Positions 1 to 8,656 are shown, numbered from the stretch's first letter. The stretch: DNA of 32,144 bases from Streptomyces sp. PT12 (GCF_003311645.1 NZ_QEST01000274.1:1-32144), one strand, 5' to 3'. The notes: a model not told the origin generated them from the letters alone. Made by a program: numbers and translations.

Positions 1-1
1 C

Positions 2-2110
2 GAGGGCGCCGAGGCCGCGGCGGCCGCAGCCGAGGCAGCCGCCCGCCGCCTCACCGACGCGGCCGCCGCCCGCGCCGCCGCCGACGACGCCGCGGCCGAG
101 GCCGCGGCCGCCCGCGACGACCGGCAGGAGGCCGCCCAGCGCGCCCGCCGCTCGGCCGACGCCCTGGCTGGCCTGGCCTCAAGGCTGCGCGAGCGGGCCC
201 ATTGGGCCGCCAGGGTCAGGGAGTTGACCGCCGACGCCGCCGAGGCCGAGGCCCGCTCCGCTGCCTGCCTCGACCGCGCCCGCGCCGCGGACGAGGACCA
301 CCGCGGCGTCCAGCGCGCGGCCGACGACGCGCGCCGGACCGCGCGCGCCCTGCGCGCCGAGCGCGCCGAGGTCACCGGCGCCCCCGAGGACCCGGGGCCG
401 TCCGCCCCCTCGGGCGCCGAGGCGTCGCTGCCCGCGCTGCGCGAGGCGTACCGCTCGGCCTCCCAGCTCTACGAGAAGGTCGGCGTCGGCGCCGACCTCC
501 GCGCCGAGCAGGCCCGCGCCGAGGGCGACGAGAGCGCCGCCCTGGCCGCGCTCGACCGCCTGAGCAACAAGGTGCGCACGCGCGCCGCCCGCCTCCTCGA
601 CGGCACCGAGGGCGCCGACGGCCCGTCCAGGCAGGCCGCGGCCGCCCGCGCCGAGGCCCTGGTCCAGCTGCTCGAGGGCCGCGCGGCCGCCGCGAGCGAG
701 CAGCTGGGGCGGCTGCGCGGCGAGGCCGAGCGGCTGGCCCCCGCCGACGGCGGCGCCCACATCGAGCTGCCCGACGAGCTGGTCCCCGCCGACGCCGAGC
801 GCGCCAGGGAGCTGTGCCGGGCCGCCACCGCCGACGTCGCCGCGCGCGAGGCCGCGCTCCAGGCCGCGCGCGAGACCCATGAGGAGCTGTCGGCCGACCA
901 CCGCGCCGCCCAGGAAGGGGCGGGCGGCTTCGAGGAGATCGCCGCGCTCCTGCGCGACCTGCTGCGCGACCCCCCGCCCGGCCGGGCCCCCGCCGAGGGC
1001 GAGCCCGAGCCCGCCGAGCCCGCGGCGCCCGAACCCTATGGCGGCACCCTCGCTGAGGCCCGCGAGGCCGCCGCCGCGACCCGCCGCGACCTGCGGTCCC
1101 GCGCCGCGGGCCTGGCCGCGGCCGAGGCCGCCGTCAGGGAGGCCGCGGAGCGGCTGGTCCGGCACGCCAACGCCACCAGGTTCGAGCAGGTCCGCACCCC
1201 GGCCCGCCAGCAGATCAGGGAGCTGCCCACCGCCGCCCTCCCGGCCCACGCCGCCGCCTGGGCCGAGGCGTTCGCGCCCAGGCTGCGCGTGCTCACCGAC
1301 GAGCTGGCCCAGTTGGAGCGGAACCGCGACGGCATCGTCGACCGGCTGCGCGGCCTGGTCGAGTCCTCCCTCGACACCCTGCGCTCGGCCCAGCGGCTCT
1401 CCCGCCTCCCCGAGGGCCTGGGCGAGTGGTCGGGCCAGGAGTTCCTGCGGATCCGCTTCGACGACCCCGACCAGGCCACCCTCACCGAGCGTCTCGGCGA
1501 GGTCGTCGACGAGACGACCCGCGCCGCCGTCAGGAAGAACGCCGACCTGCGCCGTGACGGCATGTCGCTCCTGCTGCGCGGCGTCCACGCGGCCCTCGGC
1601 CCGCGCGGCGTCCAGGTCGAGATCCTCAAGCCCGACGCGGTGCTGCGCGCCGAGCGCGTCCCCGTCGGGCAGATGGGCGACGTGTTCTCCGGCGGCCAGC
1701 TGCTCACCGCCGCCATCGCGCTGTACTGCACGATGGCCGCCCTCAGGGGGAACGACAGGGGCCGCGACCGCCACCGCCACGCGGGCACGCTGTTCCTCGA
1801 CAACCCCATCGGCCGCGCCAACGCCACCTATCTCCTGGAGCTGCAACGCGCGGTCGCCGATGCCCTCGGCGTGCAACTGCTGTACACCACGGGCCTGTTC
1901 GACACGACGGCGCTCGCGGAGTTCCCGCTGGTGATCCGCCTGAGGAACGACGCGGACCTCCGCGCGGGGCTGAAGTACATCAGCGTCGAGGAGCACCTGC
2001 GCCCCGGGCTGCCCGCGCGCGACCAGGCGGCCGAGCCGGTGCACGGCGAGATCACCGCGACCCGCGTCTTCCGCCGCCCTTCCGCCGCCGTCGACGAGCG
2101 GGGGGAGTGA
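2..2110 (+). CDS. SMC-like coiled-coil ATPase, C-terminal part (5' truncated by window)
   Basis: The reading frame is already open at base 2, so the start lies outside the window and about 700 residues are visible. Most of it is Ala/Glu/Arg-rich heptad-like sequence typical of a long coiled coil, broken by a Pro/Glu-rich hinge-like segment near 960-1045. The C-terminal head has an ABC signature FSGGQ (1685-1699) and a hydrophobic Walker B strand TLFLDN (1787-1804), followed by a strand containing QLLYTTG. The layout matches heads of the SMC/RecN/MukB/JetC group of ATPases acting on DNA. The usual catalytic Asp-Glu pair of Walker B is Asp-Asn here. I cannot see the N-terminal Walker A. A DNA-structuring or defence role is inference only; neighbours give no Wadjet-type partner genes on this side. 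The stop is TGA at 2108-2110. Confidence 0.85.
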   Translation, partial: EGAEAAAAAAEAAARRLTDAAAARAAADDAAAEAAAARDDRQEAAQRARRSADALAGLASRLRERAHWAARVRELTADAAEAEARSAACLDRARAADEDHRGVQRAADDARRTARALRAERAEVTGAPEDPGPSAPSGAEASLPALREAYRSASQLYEKVGVGADLRAEQARAEGDESAALAALDRLSNKVRTRAARLLDGTEGADGPSRQAAAARAEALVQLLEGRAAAASEQLGRLRGEAERLAPADGGAHIELPDELVPADAERARELCRAATADVAAREAALQAARETHEELSADHRAAQEGAGGFEEIAALLRDLLRDPPPGRAPAEGEPEPAEPAAPEPYGGTLAEAREAAAATRRDLRSRAAGLAAAEAAVREAAERLVRHANATRFEQVRTPARQQIRELPTAALPAHAAAWAEAFAPRLRVLTDELAQLERNRDGIVDRLRGLVESSLDTLRSAQRLSRLPEGLGEWSGQEFLRIRFDDPDQATLTERLGEVVDETTRAAVRKNADLRRDGMSLLLRGVHAALGPRGVQVEILKPDAVLRAERVPVGQMGDVFSGGQLLTAAIALYCTMAALRGNDRGRDRHRHAGTLFLDNPIGRANATYLLELQRAVADALGVQLLYTTGLFDTTALAEFPLVIRLRNDADLRAGLKYISVEEHLRPGLPARDQAAEPVHGEITATRVFRRPSAAVDERGE

Positions 2111-2140
2111 AGGGCGAACGACCCGTGGCGACCGGCCCGT

Positions 2141-2425
2141 TCAGCGGCGGCGGGCCAGCGGCCGCCGCCGCGCCGCGCTGCTCGGCACGGACACCACGCC
2201 GTTGCGCTGGAGCCACGCCTGCCGCGTGACCCAGATGTCGAGCACCGCCCAGGTCGCGACGAACGTACTGGCCACCGAGGAGAGCACCATGGGGAACGCG
2301 AGCCAGGATCCGGCGAGGGTGCACAGGAGCACCACGACGACCTGGGTCAGCGTCAGTGCGATGATGATGACGGCGCGCACCGCCGCGGTGCGGACCGTGT
2401 CAGGTAAGCGGGGTCTCGCGTACAC
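2141..2425 (-). CDS. Small two-helix integral membrane protein, unknown function
   Basis: A 94-residue protein read from GTG at 2425, preceded by GAAGGCGGA. An in-frame ATG at 2479 would add 18 residues but has a weaker ribosome site. There are two hydrophobic segments, roughly residues 15-37 (AVIIIALTLTQVVVVLL) and 42-65 (AFPMVLSSVASTFVATWAV). The basic, Arg-rich C-terminus is predicted to be cytoplasmic. The 3' end faces the end of the SMC-like gene 30 bp away, so the two genes converge. It resembles the many small hypothetical membrane proteins of Streptomyces, and no function can be given. Confidence 0.65.
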   Translation of the reverse strand: MYARPRLPDTVRTAAVRAVIIIALTLTQVVVVLLCTLAGSWLAFPMVLSSVASTFVATWAVLDIWVTRQAWLQRNGVVSVPSSAARRRPLARRR

Positions 2426-2585
2426 TCCGCCTTCGCTCCCTGTCAGGTGAGATGCGCGGATATGTCCTCCGTCCCCCATGGTAGAACGCCTTGCGGACCG
2501 GGGCAGGACGCACGAGGATGAGCGGCCCGTCGAGTCAACTCCAGGCAATCCCCGGGTGATAGGCGAGCGCGCGCCCGACCGGTAG

Positions 2586-2591
2586 TAGGCT
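2586..2591 (+). promoter_or_regulatory. Possible -10 element for the sensor kinase gene
   Basis: TAGGCT lies 61 bases upstream of the kinase ATG and fits the TANNNT pattern of vegetative Streptomyces promoters. No convincing -35 hexamer is seen at 16-18 bp. The same hexamer in a similar setting (GTAGGCTCG) occurs before the glycine riboswitch. Confidence 0.3.
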
Positions 2592-2652
2592 CGCGCTGCC
2601 GGACGGTGTCGGTGACCGCCGCCGACTCGCCGGGAGAACCCAAGGGGAGGGC

Positions 2653-5076
2653 ATGCGCTTTCGCGGCACATCGGTGCGACGCAGGACGGCGGCCCTGATG
2701 CTGGTGCCCCTGCTGTCGCTCGTGTCGGTCTGGGCGGTGTCGACGTTCATCACCGTGTCCGACGCCCGCTCCGCCCTCGCCGCCTCCGACGCGGCCGACT
2801 TCCTGACCGGGCCCACGCAGGGCGTGATCGGCGCGGTGCAGGCCGAGCGCCGCCAGTCGCTGCTTCGCCTCGGGGACCCGCGCAGGGCCGAGGAGTTGAG
2901 CCGCCTTGAGGATCTGCGGGCCGCCACCGACGACGCCATGGCCGCGCTCAGGGACGCGGCGGGCAGGGGCGGCGGGGACCTGGGCGGCACGGGCCGCGAG
3001 CGCCTCGACGCGCTGTTCGCGGCGCTTGACGACCTGGACCAGCTGCGCGACCAGGTCGACAGCAACACCATTGACCGCACCGACCTCCTGGACGCCTACG
3101 GCGGCGTGACCGCCCCAGGGCTCGGCCTCCTCGCCGTCCTCCCCCCCGGCGCGGGAGCGGACAACGACCGGCAATCCCGCGCCGTCGTCGGCCTCGCCCA
3201 GGCCCGCGAGCACCTGTCCCAGGAGGACGCGCTCGTGGCGGGCGCCCTCGCCGCTGGCGTGGTCACCACATCGGAGCTGCGCGCGATCGACACCAGGATC
3301 GTCAGGCGCGAGGCGGCGTACGAGACGTTCCTGCCCGACCTCCCCGTCGACGACCGGCAGGCGCACGAGAGCTTCTGGGACAGCGGCCGCGGGCGCATCC
3401 TGGCCACCACGGAGGAGAGCCTGCTCGAGGGCGGCGCACCCGTCGTTCCCGCCGACCACTGGGCCGACGCGGCCACCGGCGCCCTCGACATGCTGGGCGA
3501 CCTGGCCGACGAGGCCAGGGACGCGGCCGATGAGGACACCGGGCCCGCCGTGACCGGAGCCGTGTGGCGGGCCGTCCTGGTGGGCGGCGTCGGCCTGGTG
3601 GCCGTGGCCGTCTCCGCGGTCGTCGCGCTGCGCGTCGGGCGCGGCCTCGGCCGGGACCTCCAGGCCCTCTCGCGCGAGGCCAGGGACGCCGCCGAGCTGC
3701 GGCTCCCCGGCGTGATGCGGCGGCTCGACGCCGGCGAGCACGTGGACGTGGAGACCGAGGCGCCGCGCCTGGAGTACCCGCCCGACGAGGTCGGCGAGAT
3801 CGGCCGCGCCCTCAACACCCTTCAGCGCGAGGCCGTTTCCGCCGCCGTCGAGCGAGCGGAGACGCGCCGCGGCGTCTCCGAGGTGTTCGTCAACCTCGCC
3901 CGCCGCAACCAGGTGCTGCTGCACCGTCAGCTCGGCCTGCTCGAGGCGTTGGAGCGCCGCACCGAGACCGACGACGAGCTGACCGACCTCGTCCGCGCCG
4001 ACCACATCGCCACGCGCATGCGGCGGCACGCGGAGGGCCTTGTCATCCTCTCGGGCGCCGCCCCCGCGCGGCAGTGGCGCAAGCCCGAGCAGCTGATGGA
4101 CGTCGTCAGGGCGGCCGTCGACGAGGTCGAGGACTACGAGCGCGTCGAGATCCACCGGCTGCCCCCGCTGGCCGTCGCCGGGGGAGCGGTCGCCGACCTG
4201 GCCCATCTCGTCGCCGAACTCCTGGAGAACGCCACGGTGTTCTCCCCGCCGCACACCGCCGTGCAGGTCACGGGCGAGCGCGTCCCGCACGGCTTCACCC
4301 TTGAGATACACGACCGCGGCCTCGGCATGACCGCGGAGGCGCTGCGCGAGGCCAACCAACGGCTCGCCGAGACGCCCGAGTTCGAGCTGTCGCACACCGA
4401 CAGGATCGGCCTGTTCGTCGTCTCGCGCCTCGCCGACCGGCACGGCATACGCGTCGCGCTCAGGGACTCGCCCTACGGCGGCACCACCGCCGTCACCCTG
4501 ATCCCGGGCGAGCTGCTCACCGAGACCGCCGAGGAGCCGCCCGAGCGCGAGCGGCTGCCGCGCTCCCCGCACCGCCCCGCGCTCCTGCACGGCCCGATGG
4601 ACGGCCCGGTCGAGCTGGAGGCCCCGGTCGGCCCCGACGACCCCGACCCGTCGGCCGAGCCGCCCGTCGAGCACACCGCGGCGCGGGAGCCCGACCCCCT
4701 CACCCCGCTTCCCCGGCTGCCCCAGCGCCGGGCCTCGCCCGTGCTGGTCGCCGACCACGGCCGCACGGTCGGCCCACCGCCCGAGCCCGAACAGGAGGCG
4801 CGCGGACCGGCCCGCCACCGGCAGCAGCGCCCTGGGCCCGAGGGCACCACGGGCGCGGGGCTGCCACGCCGCGCCCGGCACGCGGCCCCCGCCGCCCCCG
4901 CGGGGCCCGCCGCCTCCGTTCCGGCTCCCGGCTCCACCCGGGAGGCCGAAGCACCACCCGAGCTCGACGCCGAGCAGGTGCGGTCCCGCATGGCCGCCCT
5001 GCAACGCGGCTGGCGGCTCGGCCGTCAGCAGAGCGATCCGGACGGGGACAACACCCCGCCCCAGGGCCGCCCTTAA
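2653..5076 (+). CDS. Conservon CvnA-type sensor histidine kinase-like ATPase with NIT domain
   Basis: An 807-residue protein starting at ATG 2653 after a strong AAGGGGAGGG site. Layout: transmembrane helix at about residues 12-33; extracytoplasmic nitrate/nitrite-sensing (NIT) type helical domain at about 50-300; second transmembrane helix at about 305-327; HAMP-like linker; dimerisation region with LLHRQL near residue 424; HATPase_c domain with an N-box ELLENA near 521 and G1 box DRGLGM near 553. A Pro/Arg-rich, probably disordered tail follows from about 630. Such proteins head the conservons of Streptomyces, where the sensor ATPase works at the membrane with a Roadblock protein, a DUF742 protein and a Ras-like GTPase. 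The canonical phospho-acceptor H-box is not obvious, as is usual in this group. The Roadblock gene follows 29 bp downstream; the other two partners are absent. Confidence 0.9.
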   Translation: MRFRGTSVRRRTAALMLVPLLSLVSVWAVSTFITVSDARSALAASDAADFLTGPTQGVIGAVQAERRQSLLRLGDPRRAEELSRLEDLRAATDDAMAALRDAAGRGGGDLGGTGRERLDALFAALDDLDQLRDQVDSNTIDRTDLLDAYGGVTAPGLGLLAVLPPGAGADNDRQSRAVVGLAQAREHLSQEDALVAGALAAGVVTTSELRAIDTRIVRREAAYETFLPDLPVDDRQAHESFWDSGRGRILATTEESLLEGGAPVVPADHWADAATGALDMLGDLADEARDAADEDTGPAVTGAVWRAVLVGGVGLVAVAVSAVVALRVGRGLGRDLQALSREARDAAELRLPGVMRRLDAGEHVDVETEAPRLEYPPDEVGEIGRALNTLQREAVSAAVERAETRRGVSEVFVNLARRNQVLLHRQLGLLEALERRTETDDELTDLVRADHIATRMRRHAEGLVILSGAAPARQWRKPEQLMDVVRAAVDEVEDYERVEIHRLPPLAVAGGAVADLAHLVAELLENATVFSPPHTAVQVTGERVPHGFTLEIHDRGLGMTAEALREANQRLAETPEFELSHTDRIGLFVVSRLADRHGIRVALRDSPYGGTTAVTLIPGELLTETAEEPPERERLPRSPHRPALLHGPMDGPVELEAPVGPDDPDPSAEPPVEHTAAREPDPLTPLPRLPQRRASPVLVADHGRTVGPPPEPEQEARGPARHRQQRPGPEGTTGAGLPRRARHAAPAAPAGPAASVPAPGSTREAEAPPELDAEQVRSRMAALQRGWRLGRQQSDPDGDNTPPQGRP

Positions 5077-5105
5077 GAGATCCAGATCACCGTAAGGCAG
5101 GACCG

Positions 5106-5534
5106 ATGACCGCACCGGAGGCCGGGAGCCCGCAGGAGAGCAGGCAGGTCGGAGCACTTCTGGACGAGCTGGTCACGCGCGTGCCCAGCATTCGCCACGC
5201 CCTCGTCCTGGCGGCCGACGGGCTGCCACGCGGCGCCTCGCGCTCGCTGAGCAGGGAGGACGGCGAGCAGTTGGCGGCGGTGGCCTCCGGCTTCCACAGC
5301 CTGGCCAGAGGCGTCGGACAGCACTTCGAGACGGGCTCGGCCCGGCAGACCCTCGTCGAGCTCGACGACGCGTTCCTGCTGGTCGCCGCGGCCGGGGCGG
5401 GCAGCGCGCTGGCCGTCTTCGCCGAGTCGGACGCCGACATTGGCACGGTCGCCTACGAGATGACGCTCCTGGTGCAGCGCTTCGGCCCGTCCCTGTCCAC
5501 CGCGCCGCGCACCATTCCGGGTAACGGGCTCTGA
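5106..5534 (+). CDS. Roadblock/LC7-domain protein (CvnB-type)
   Basis: A 142-residue protein starting at ATG 5106 with AAGGCAGG upstream. Nearly the whole length is one Roadblock/LC7 fold: LLDELVTRVPSIRHALVLAADG at the N-terminus, then an acidic/basic strand-helix pattern ending in YEMTLLVQRFG. In conservons this protein modulates or bridges the sensor ATPase and a small GTPase. It forms a two-gene operon with the kinase 29 bp upstream. The next gene is convergent, so no DUF742 or GTPase gene follows. The family is clear; the signalling output is unknown. Confidence 0.92.
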   Translation: MTAPEAGSPQESRQVGALLDELVTRVPSIRHALVLAADGLPRGASRSLSREDGEQLAAVASGFHSLARGVGQHFETGSARQTLVELDDAFLLVAAAGAGSALAVFAESDADIGTVAYEMTLLVQRFGPSLSTAPRTIPGNGL

Positions 5535-5591
5535 CCGGTCGTTAGTTCTCGGGTCCGCCGCGCTCGTGTCGCGAACAGGTGACAACACCGG

Positions 5592-5617
5592 CGGGGCGCG
5601 AACCGTCAGCCGCCCCG
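5592..5617 (+). terminator. Weak hairpin between convergent genes
   Basis: CGGGGCG (5592-5598) and CGCCCCG (5611-5617) form a 7-bp stem with a 12-base loop in the 170-bp gap between the Roadblock gene and the 3' end of the dipeptidase gene. There is no T-tract, which is common for actinobacterial terminators. Such short GC inverted repeats also arise by chance. Confidence 0.3.
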
Positions 5618-5704
5618 TCACGTCGATGAGGGTGACGGCGGCGGCCCGGGACCGACGGGGGTGGCTCCGGATCGCCGTCGTCCCGCGCGCCGGGGCGGCA
5701 CGGG

Positions 5705-6421
5705 TCAACGGCCTTTGGAGAGCGCGCCCTTGTCCACAGGGAAGTCGAACTGCCGCCGCGGGAAGGGCTCGTCTTCCAGCGCGAAGTGCCACCACTCGGT
5801 GTCCACCGGCGCGAAGCCCTCGGCGGTGAGCGCCGCGCGCAGCACGGCGCGCGCCTCTTGCTGCTCGTCGCCCACGTCCCGCGACGAGGGGGCAGAGCGC
5901 GGGTCGAAGAAGTCGAAGCCCGTCCCCATGTCGACCTGGCGGCCCGAGCGCCGCACGAGCGTGACGTCCACGGTGCTGCCGCGGCTGTGCCCCGAGCGTT
6001 CGGCGAGATAGCCCTCTTCGAACAGCCGGTCCTTGGGCACGTTCGGGTAGAACTCCTCGCGCCGCCCCGTGGCATCCGGGTCGTCCGCCCAGCGCAGGAA
6101 CGACTCCACGGCCCGCCGCGGCCGGTAGCAGTCGTACACCAGCAGCCCGAACCCCCGCTCGCCCAGCGCCCGGTGCGCGCGGCGCAGCGCCAACGCGGCA
6201 TCGCGCGTGAGGAGGCACACCGGCTCGCGGTAGCCGTCCACCACGCGCCCCGTGAAGTTGTCGCGCGTGGCGTAGCGGATTTCCTGCCGGATGCCGGGGG
6301 CGACGTCGGCGAGGTCGACGAACGCGTCGGGTGCCCTGGCCCCGGCCGCCGCGGGCGCCCCCGACGCGGCGAGCCCGCCCAGCAGCGCGACCAGCCAGAG
6401 AGCTGCGGTGAGGCGGCGCAC
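5705..6421 (-). CDS. vanX: VanX-type D-alanyl-D-alanine dipeptidase, secreted
   Basis: A 238-residue zinc peptidase of family M15D that hydrolyses D-Ala-D-Ala. The GTG start at 6421 was chosen because AGGAG lies 7 bases upstream and the protein then begins with an Arg-Arg plus hydrophobic signal peptide (residues 1 to about 27, ending in Ala-rich sequence). The zinc and catalytic motifs are intact: SGHSRGSTVD (His145, Asp152) and EWWHF (Glu209, His212), with the conserved YATRDNFTG near residue 50 and YDCYRPR near 96. No vanH, vanA or vanRS gene is adjacent, so this is likely a housekeeping peptidoglycan dipeptidase and not part of a glycopeptide resistance cluster. The signal peptide points to the cell envelope, unlike cytoplasmic VanX of resistance operons. 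It is transcribed divergently from the acetoacetyl-CoA synthetase gene. Confidence 0.92.
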   Translation of the reverse strand: MRRLTAALWLVALLGGLAASGAPAAAGARAPDAFVDLADVAPGIRQEIRYATRDNFTGRVVDGYREPVCLLTRDAALALRRAHRALGERGFGLLVYDCYRPRRAVESFLRWADDPDATGRREEFYPNVPKDRLFEEGYLAERSGHSRGSTVDVTLVRRSGRQVDMGTGFDFFDPRSAPSSRDVGDEQQEARAVLRAALTAEGFAPVDTEWWHFALEDEPFPRRQFDFPVDKGALSKGR

Positions 6422-6485
6422 ATACCCACTCCTACCAGGGGCCCGCCGCCCCCGCAGGCGCTCACGCCCTGGCGGCCCGGCGTTC

Positions 6486-6521
6486 GGGTGGCGCGGCCTC
6501 CGCGGGGGCCCCGCGCCACCC
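6486..6521. repeat. 11-bp perfect inverted repeat in a divergent promoter region
   Basis: GGGTGGCGCGG (6486-6496) and CCGCGCCACCC (6511-6521) are separated by 14 bases, between the start of the dipeptidase gene (6421) and the start of the acetoacetyl-CoA synthetase gene (6589). It may be an operator or a leader hairpin for either gene. There is no direct evidence for a binding protein. Confidence 0.55.
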
Positions 6522-6588
6522 TGGTGCGCGCCCGCGTCTGGTGGCATCGTCTGCTCAGCCGTGCCACGCGTACCCGCCGGGAGGCGCC

Positions 6589-8625
6589 ATGACCGTTCCC
6601 ACGTCCGCACCGCCGTCCGCCCCCGAGCCGCTGTGGCGGCCCTCGGTGCGACGGGCCTCCGCCGCGCGGCTGACCCGCTTCCACGCCTGGGCCGCCGAGC
6701 GGCACGGCGCGCCCGCGCCCTTCGACGGCGACGAGGCGGCGAGCTACGCGGCGCTGCACGGCTGGTCGGTGACGGATCTCGAGGCGTTCTGGCGGGCGGT
6801 CGCCGAGTGGTTCGACGTCCGCTTCGCCACGCCGTACCGGGCGGTGCTCGGCGCGCGGACGATGCCGGGCGCCGAGTGGTTCCCCGGCGCGACCCTCAAC
6901 TACGCGGAGCACGCCCTGCGCGCGGGCGAGGACCCGGCGCGCGCCGACGAGCCCGCGCTGCTCGCGGTGGACGAGCGCCACGAGCCCGAGCCGATCAGCT
7001 GGGCCGAGCTGCGCCGCCGCGTCGGCTCGCTCGCCGCGGCGCTGCGCGAGCTCGGCGTGCGGCCTGGCGACCGGGTCAGCGGCTATCTGCCCAACATCCC
7101 CGAGGCCGTCGTCGCGCTGCTCGCCACCGCGGCGGTGGGCGCGGTGTGGACGTCGTGCGCCCCCGACTTCGGCGCGCGCAGCGTCCTCGACCGGGTCCAA
7201 CAGGTGGAGCCCGTCGTGCTGTTCGCCGTCGACGGCTACCGCTACGGCGGAAAGGTCCACGAGCGCGCCGCCACCGTCGCCGAGCTGCGCGAGGGGCTGC
7301 CCACGCTGCGGGCCACGGTGCACATCCCGCTGCTCGGCTCGGCCGCGCCCGACGGCGCGCTTGAGTGGGCGGCGCTGACCGGCTCCGACGTCGAGCCGGA
7401 GTTCGAACAGGTGCCGTTCGACCACCCGCTGTGGGTGCTGTACTCCTCCGGCACCACCGGGCTGCCCAAGGCGCTGGTGCAGTCCCAGGGCGGCATCCTG
7501 CTCGAACACCTCAAGCAGATCGGCCTGCACTGCGACCTCGGCCCCGGCGACCGGCTGTTCTGGTACACCTCCACCGGCTGGATGATGTGGAACTTCCTGG
7601 TCTCGGCGCTGCTGACGGGCACCACCGCGGTGCTCTACGACGGCAGCCCCGGCCATCCGGACACCGGGGCGCAGTGGCGCGTCGCCGAGCGGTCGCGCGC
7701 CACCCTGTTCGGCACGTCGGCCGCGTATGTCATGGCCTGCGCCAAGGCGGAGGTCCACCCGCGGCGCGACGCCGACCTGTCCGCGACCCGCTGCGTGGCC
7801 ACCACGGGCTCGCCGCTGCCGCCCGACGGGTTCCGCTGGCTGCACGACGAGGTCGGCGAGGACCTGTGGATCGCCTCGGTCAGCGGCGGCACGGACGTGT
7901 GCAGCTGCTTCGCTGGCGCCGTGCCCACGCTCCCGGTCTGGACGGGGGAGTTGCAGGCCCCGGGGCTCGGCACCGACCTGCGCGCCTTCGGGCCCGACGG
8001 CACCCCCCTGGTCGACGAGGTGGGCGAGCTCGTGGTGACCGCGCCCATGCCGTCGATGCCGATCTCCTTCTGGAACGACCCCGAGGGACGCCGTTACCAC
8101 GACAGCTACTTCGACATGTTCCCCGGCGTGTGGCGGCACGGCGACTGGACGACCCTCACCTCGCGCGGCACGGTCGTCATCCACGGCCGCTCGGACTCCA
8201 CGCTCAACCGGCAGGGCGTGCGGATGGGTTCGGCCGACATCTACGAGGCCGTCGAACGGCTGCCCGAGATCAGGGAGTCGCTGGTCATCGGCGTCGAGGA
8301 GCCGGACGGCGGCTACTGGATGCCGCTGTTCGTCGCGCTCGCCGACGGCACGGCGCTGGACGACGGGCTGCGCTCCAGGATCCGCTCCGCCATCAAGTCC
8401 GCGCTCTCCCCGCGCCATGTGCCCGACGAGATCATCGAGATCCCCGGCGTCCCGCACACGTTGACGGGCAAGCGCCTCGAAGTGCCCGTCAAACGCCTCC
8501 TCCAGGGCGCCGCGCTCACCTCGGCGGTCAACCCGGGCTCGGTCGACGACCCCAGGCTGCTCGGCTTTTTCGAGAAGCTGGCCGCCGAGCGGGCCGCTGT
8601 CAGTGGCGGTGACTACTCTCGGTGA
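6589..8625 (+). CDS. Acetoacetyl-CoA synthetase (acetoacetate-CoA ligase)
   Basis: A 678-residue member of the ANL adenylating superfamily that activates acetoacetate with ATP and CoA. The ATG at 6589 has GGGAGG five bases upstream; an upstream in-frame extension exists but lacks a ribosome site. An N-terminal ACS-type cap (RFHAWAAERHG) precedes the AMP-binding P-loop YSSGTTGLPKAL (from residue 285). The region GVRMGSADIYEAVE and the C-terminal HTLTGKRLE with catalytic Lys628 are typical of acetoacetyl-CoA synthetases and differ from acetyl-CoA synthetase. Length fits the family (about 650-680). It is a single cytosolic enzyme feeding acetoacetate into acyl-CoA metabolism; no ketone-body genes are adjacent. 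Confidence 0.95.
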   Translation: MTVPTSAPPSAPEPLWRPSVRRASAARLTRFHAWAAERHGAPAPFDGDEAASYAALHGWSVTDLEAFWRAVAEWFDVRFATPYRAVLGARTMPGAEWFPGATLNYAEHALRAGEDPARADEPALLAVDERHEPEPISWAELRRRVGSLAAALRELGVRPGDRVSGYLPNIPEAVVALLATAAVGAVWTSCAPDFGARSVLDRVQQVEPVVLFAVDGYRYGGKVHERAATVAELREGLPTLRATVHIPLLGSAAPDGALEWAALTGSDVEPEFEQVPFDHPLWVLYSSGTTGLPKALVQSQGGILLEHLKQIGLHCDLGPGDRLFWYTSTGWMMWNFLVSALLTGTTAVLYDGSPGHPDTGAQWRVAERSRATLFGTSAAYVMACAKAEVHPRRDADLSATRCVATTGSPLPPDGFRWLHDEVGEDLWIASVSGGTDVCSCFAGAVPTLPVWTGELQAPGLGTDLRAFGPDGTPLVDEVGELVVTAPMPSMPISFWNDPEGRRYHDSYFDMFPGVWRHGDWTTLTSRGTVVIHGRSDSTLNRQGVRMGSADIYEAVERLPEIRESLVIGVEEPDGGYWMPLFVALADGTALDDGLRSRIRSAIKSALSPRHVPDEIIEIPGVPHTLTGKRLEVPVKRLLQGAALTSAVNPGSVDDPRLLGFFEKLAAERAAVSGGDYSR

Positions 8626-8641
8626 TCGAACGCTTTCGATC
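8624..8641. repeat. 18-bp palindrome after the acetoacetyl-CoA synthetase stop
   Basis: GATCGAACGCTTTCGATC has perfect 7-bp arms around CGCT. It begins inside the TGA stop of the synthetase gene and ends 16 bp before the next ATG (8657). It could be an operator for the downstream gene or an intercistronic hairpin. Confidence 0.5.
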
Positions 8642-8656
8642 CGTCGAGGGGGAGTC

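Noticed and set aside
2-2110. Wadjet (JetABCD) or other defence system
   Set aside because: The SMC-like head lacks the typical Asp-Glu Walker B and no JetA, JetB or JetD-like genes are adjacent in the window; upstream sequence is not available.
2443-5157. Long open frame on the minus strand opposite the sensor kinase (about 900 codons)
   Set aside because: Composition artefact of very high third-position GC; the plus-strand kinase has clear domains and a ribosome site, while the antisense product is a Gly/Arg/Ala-rich sequence with no motifs.
5705-6421. Glycopeptide resistance cluster
   Set aside because: Only a VanX-like gene is present, with a signal peptide; there is no vanH, vanA/B ligase, vanR or vanS in the neighbourhood.
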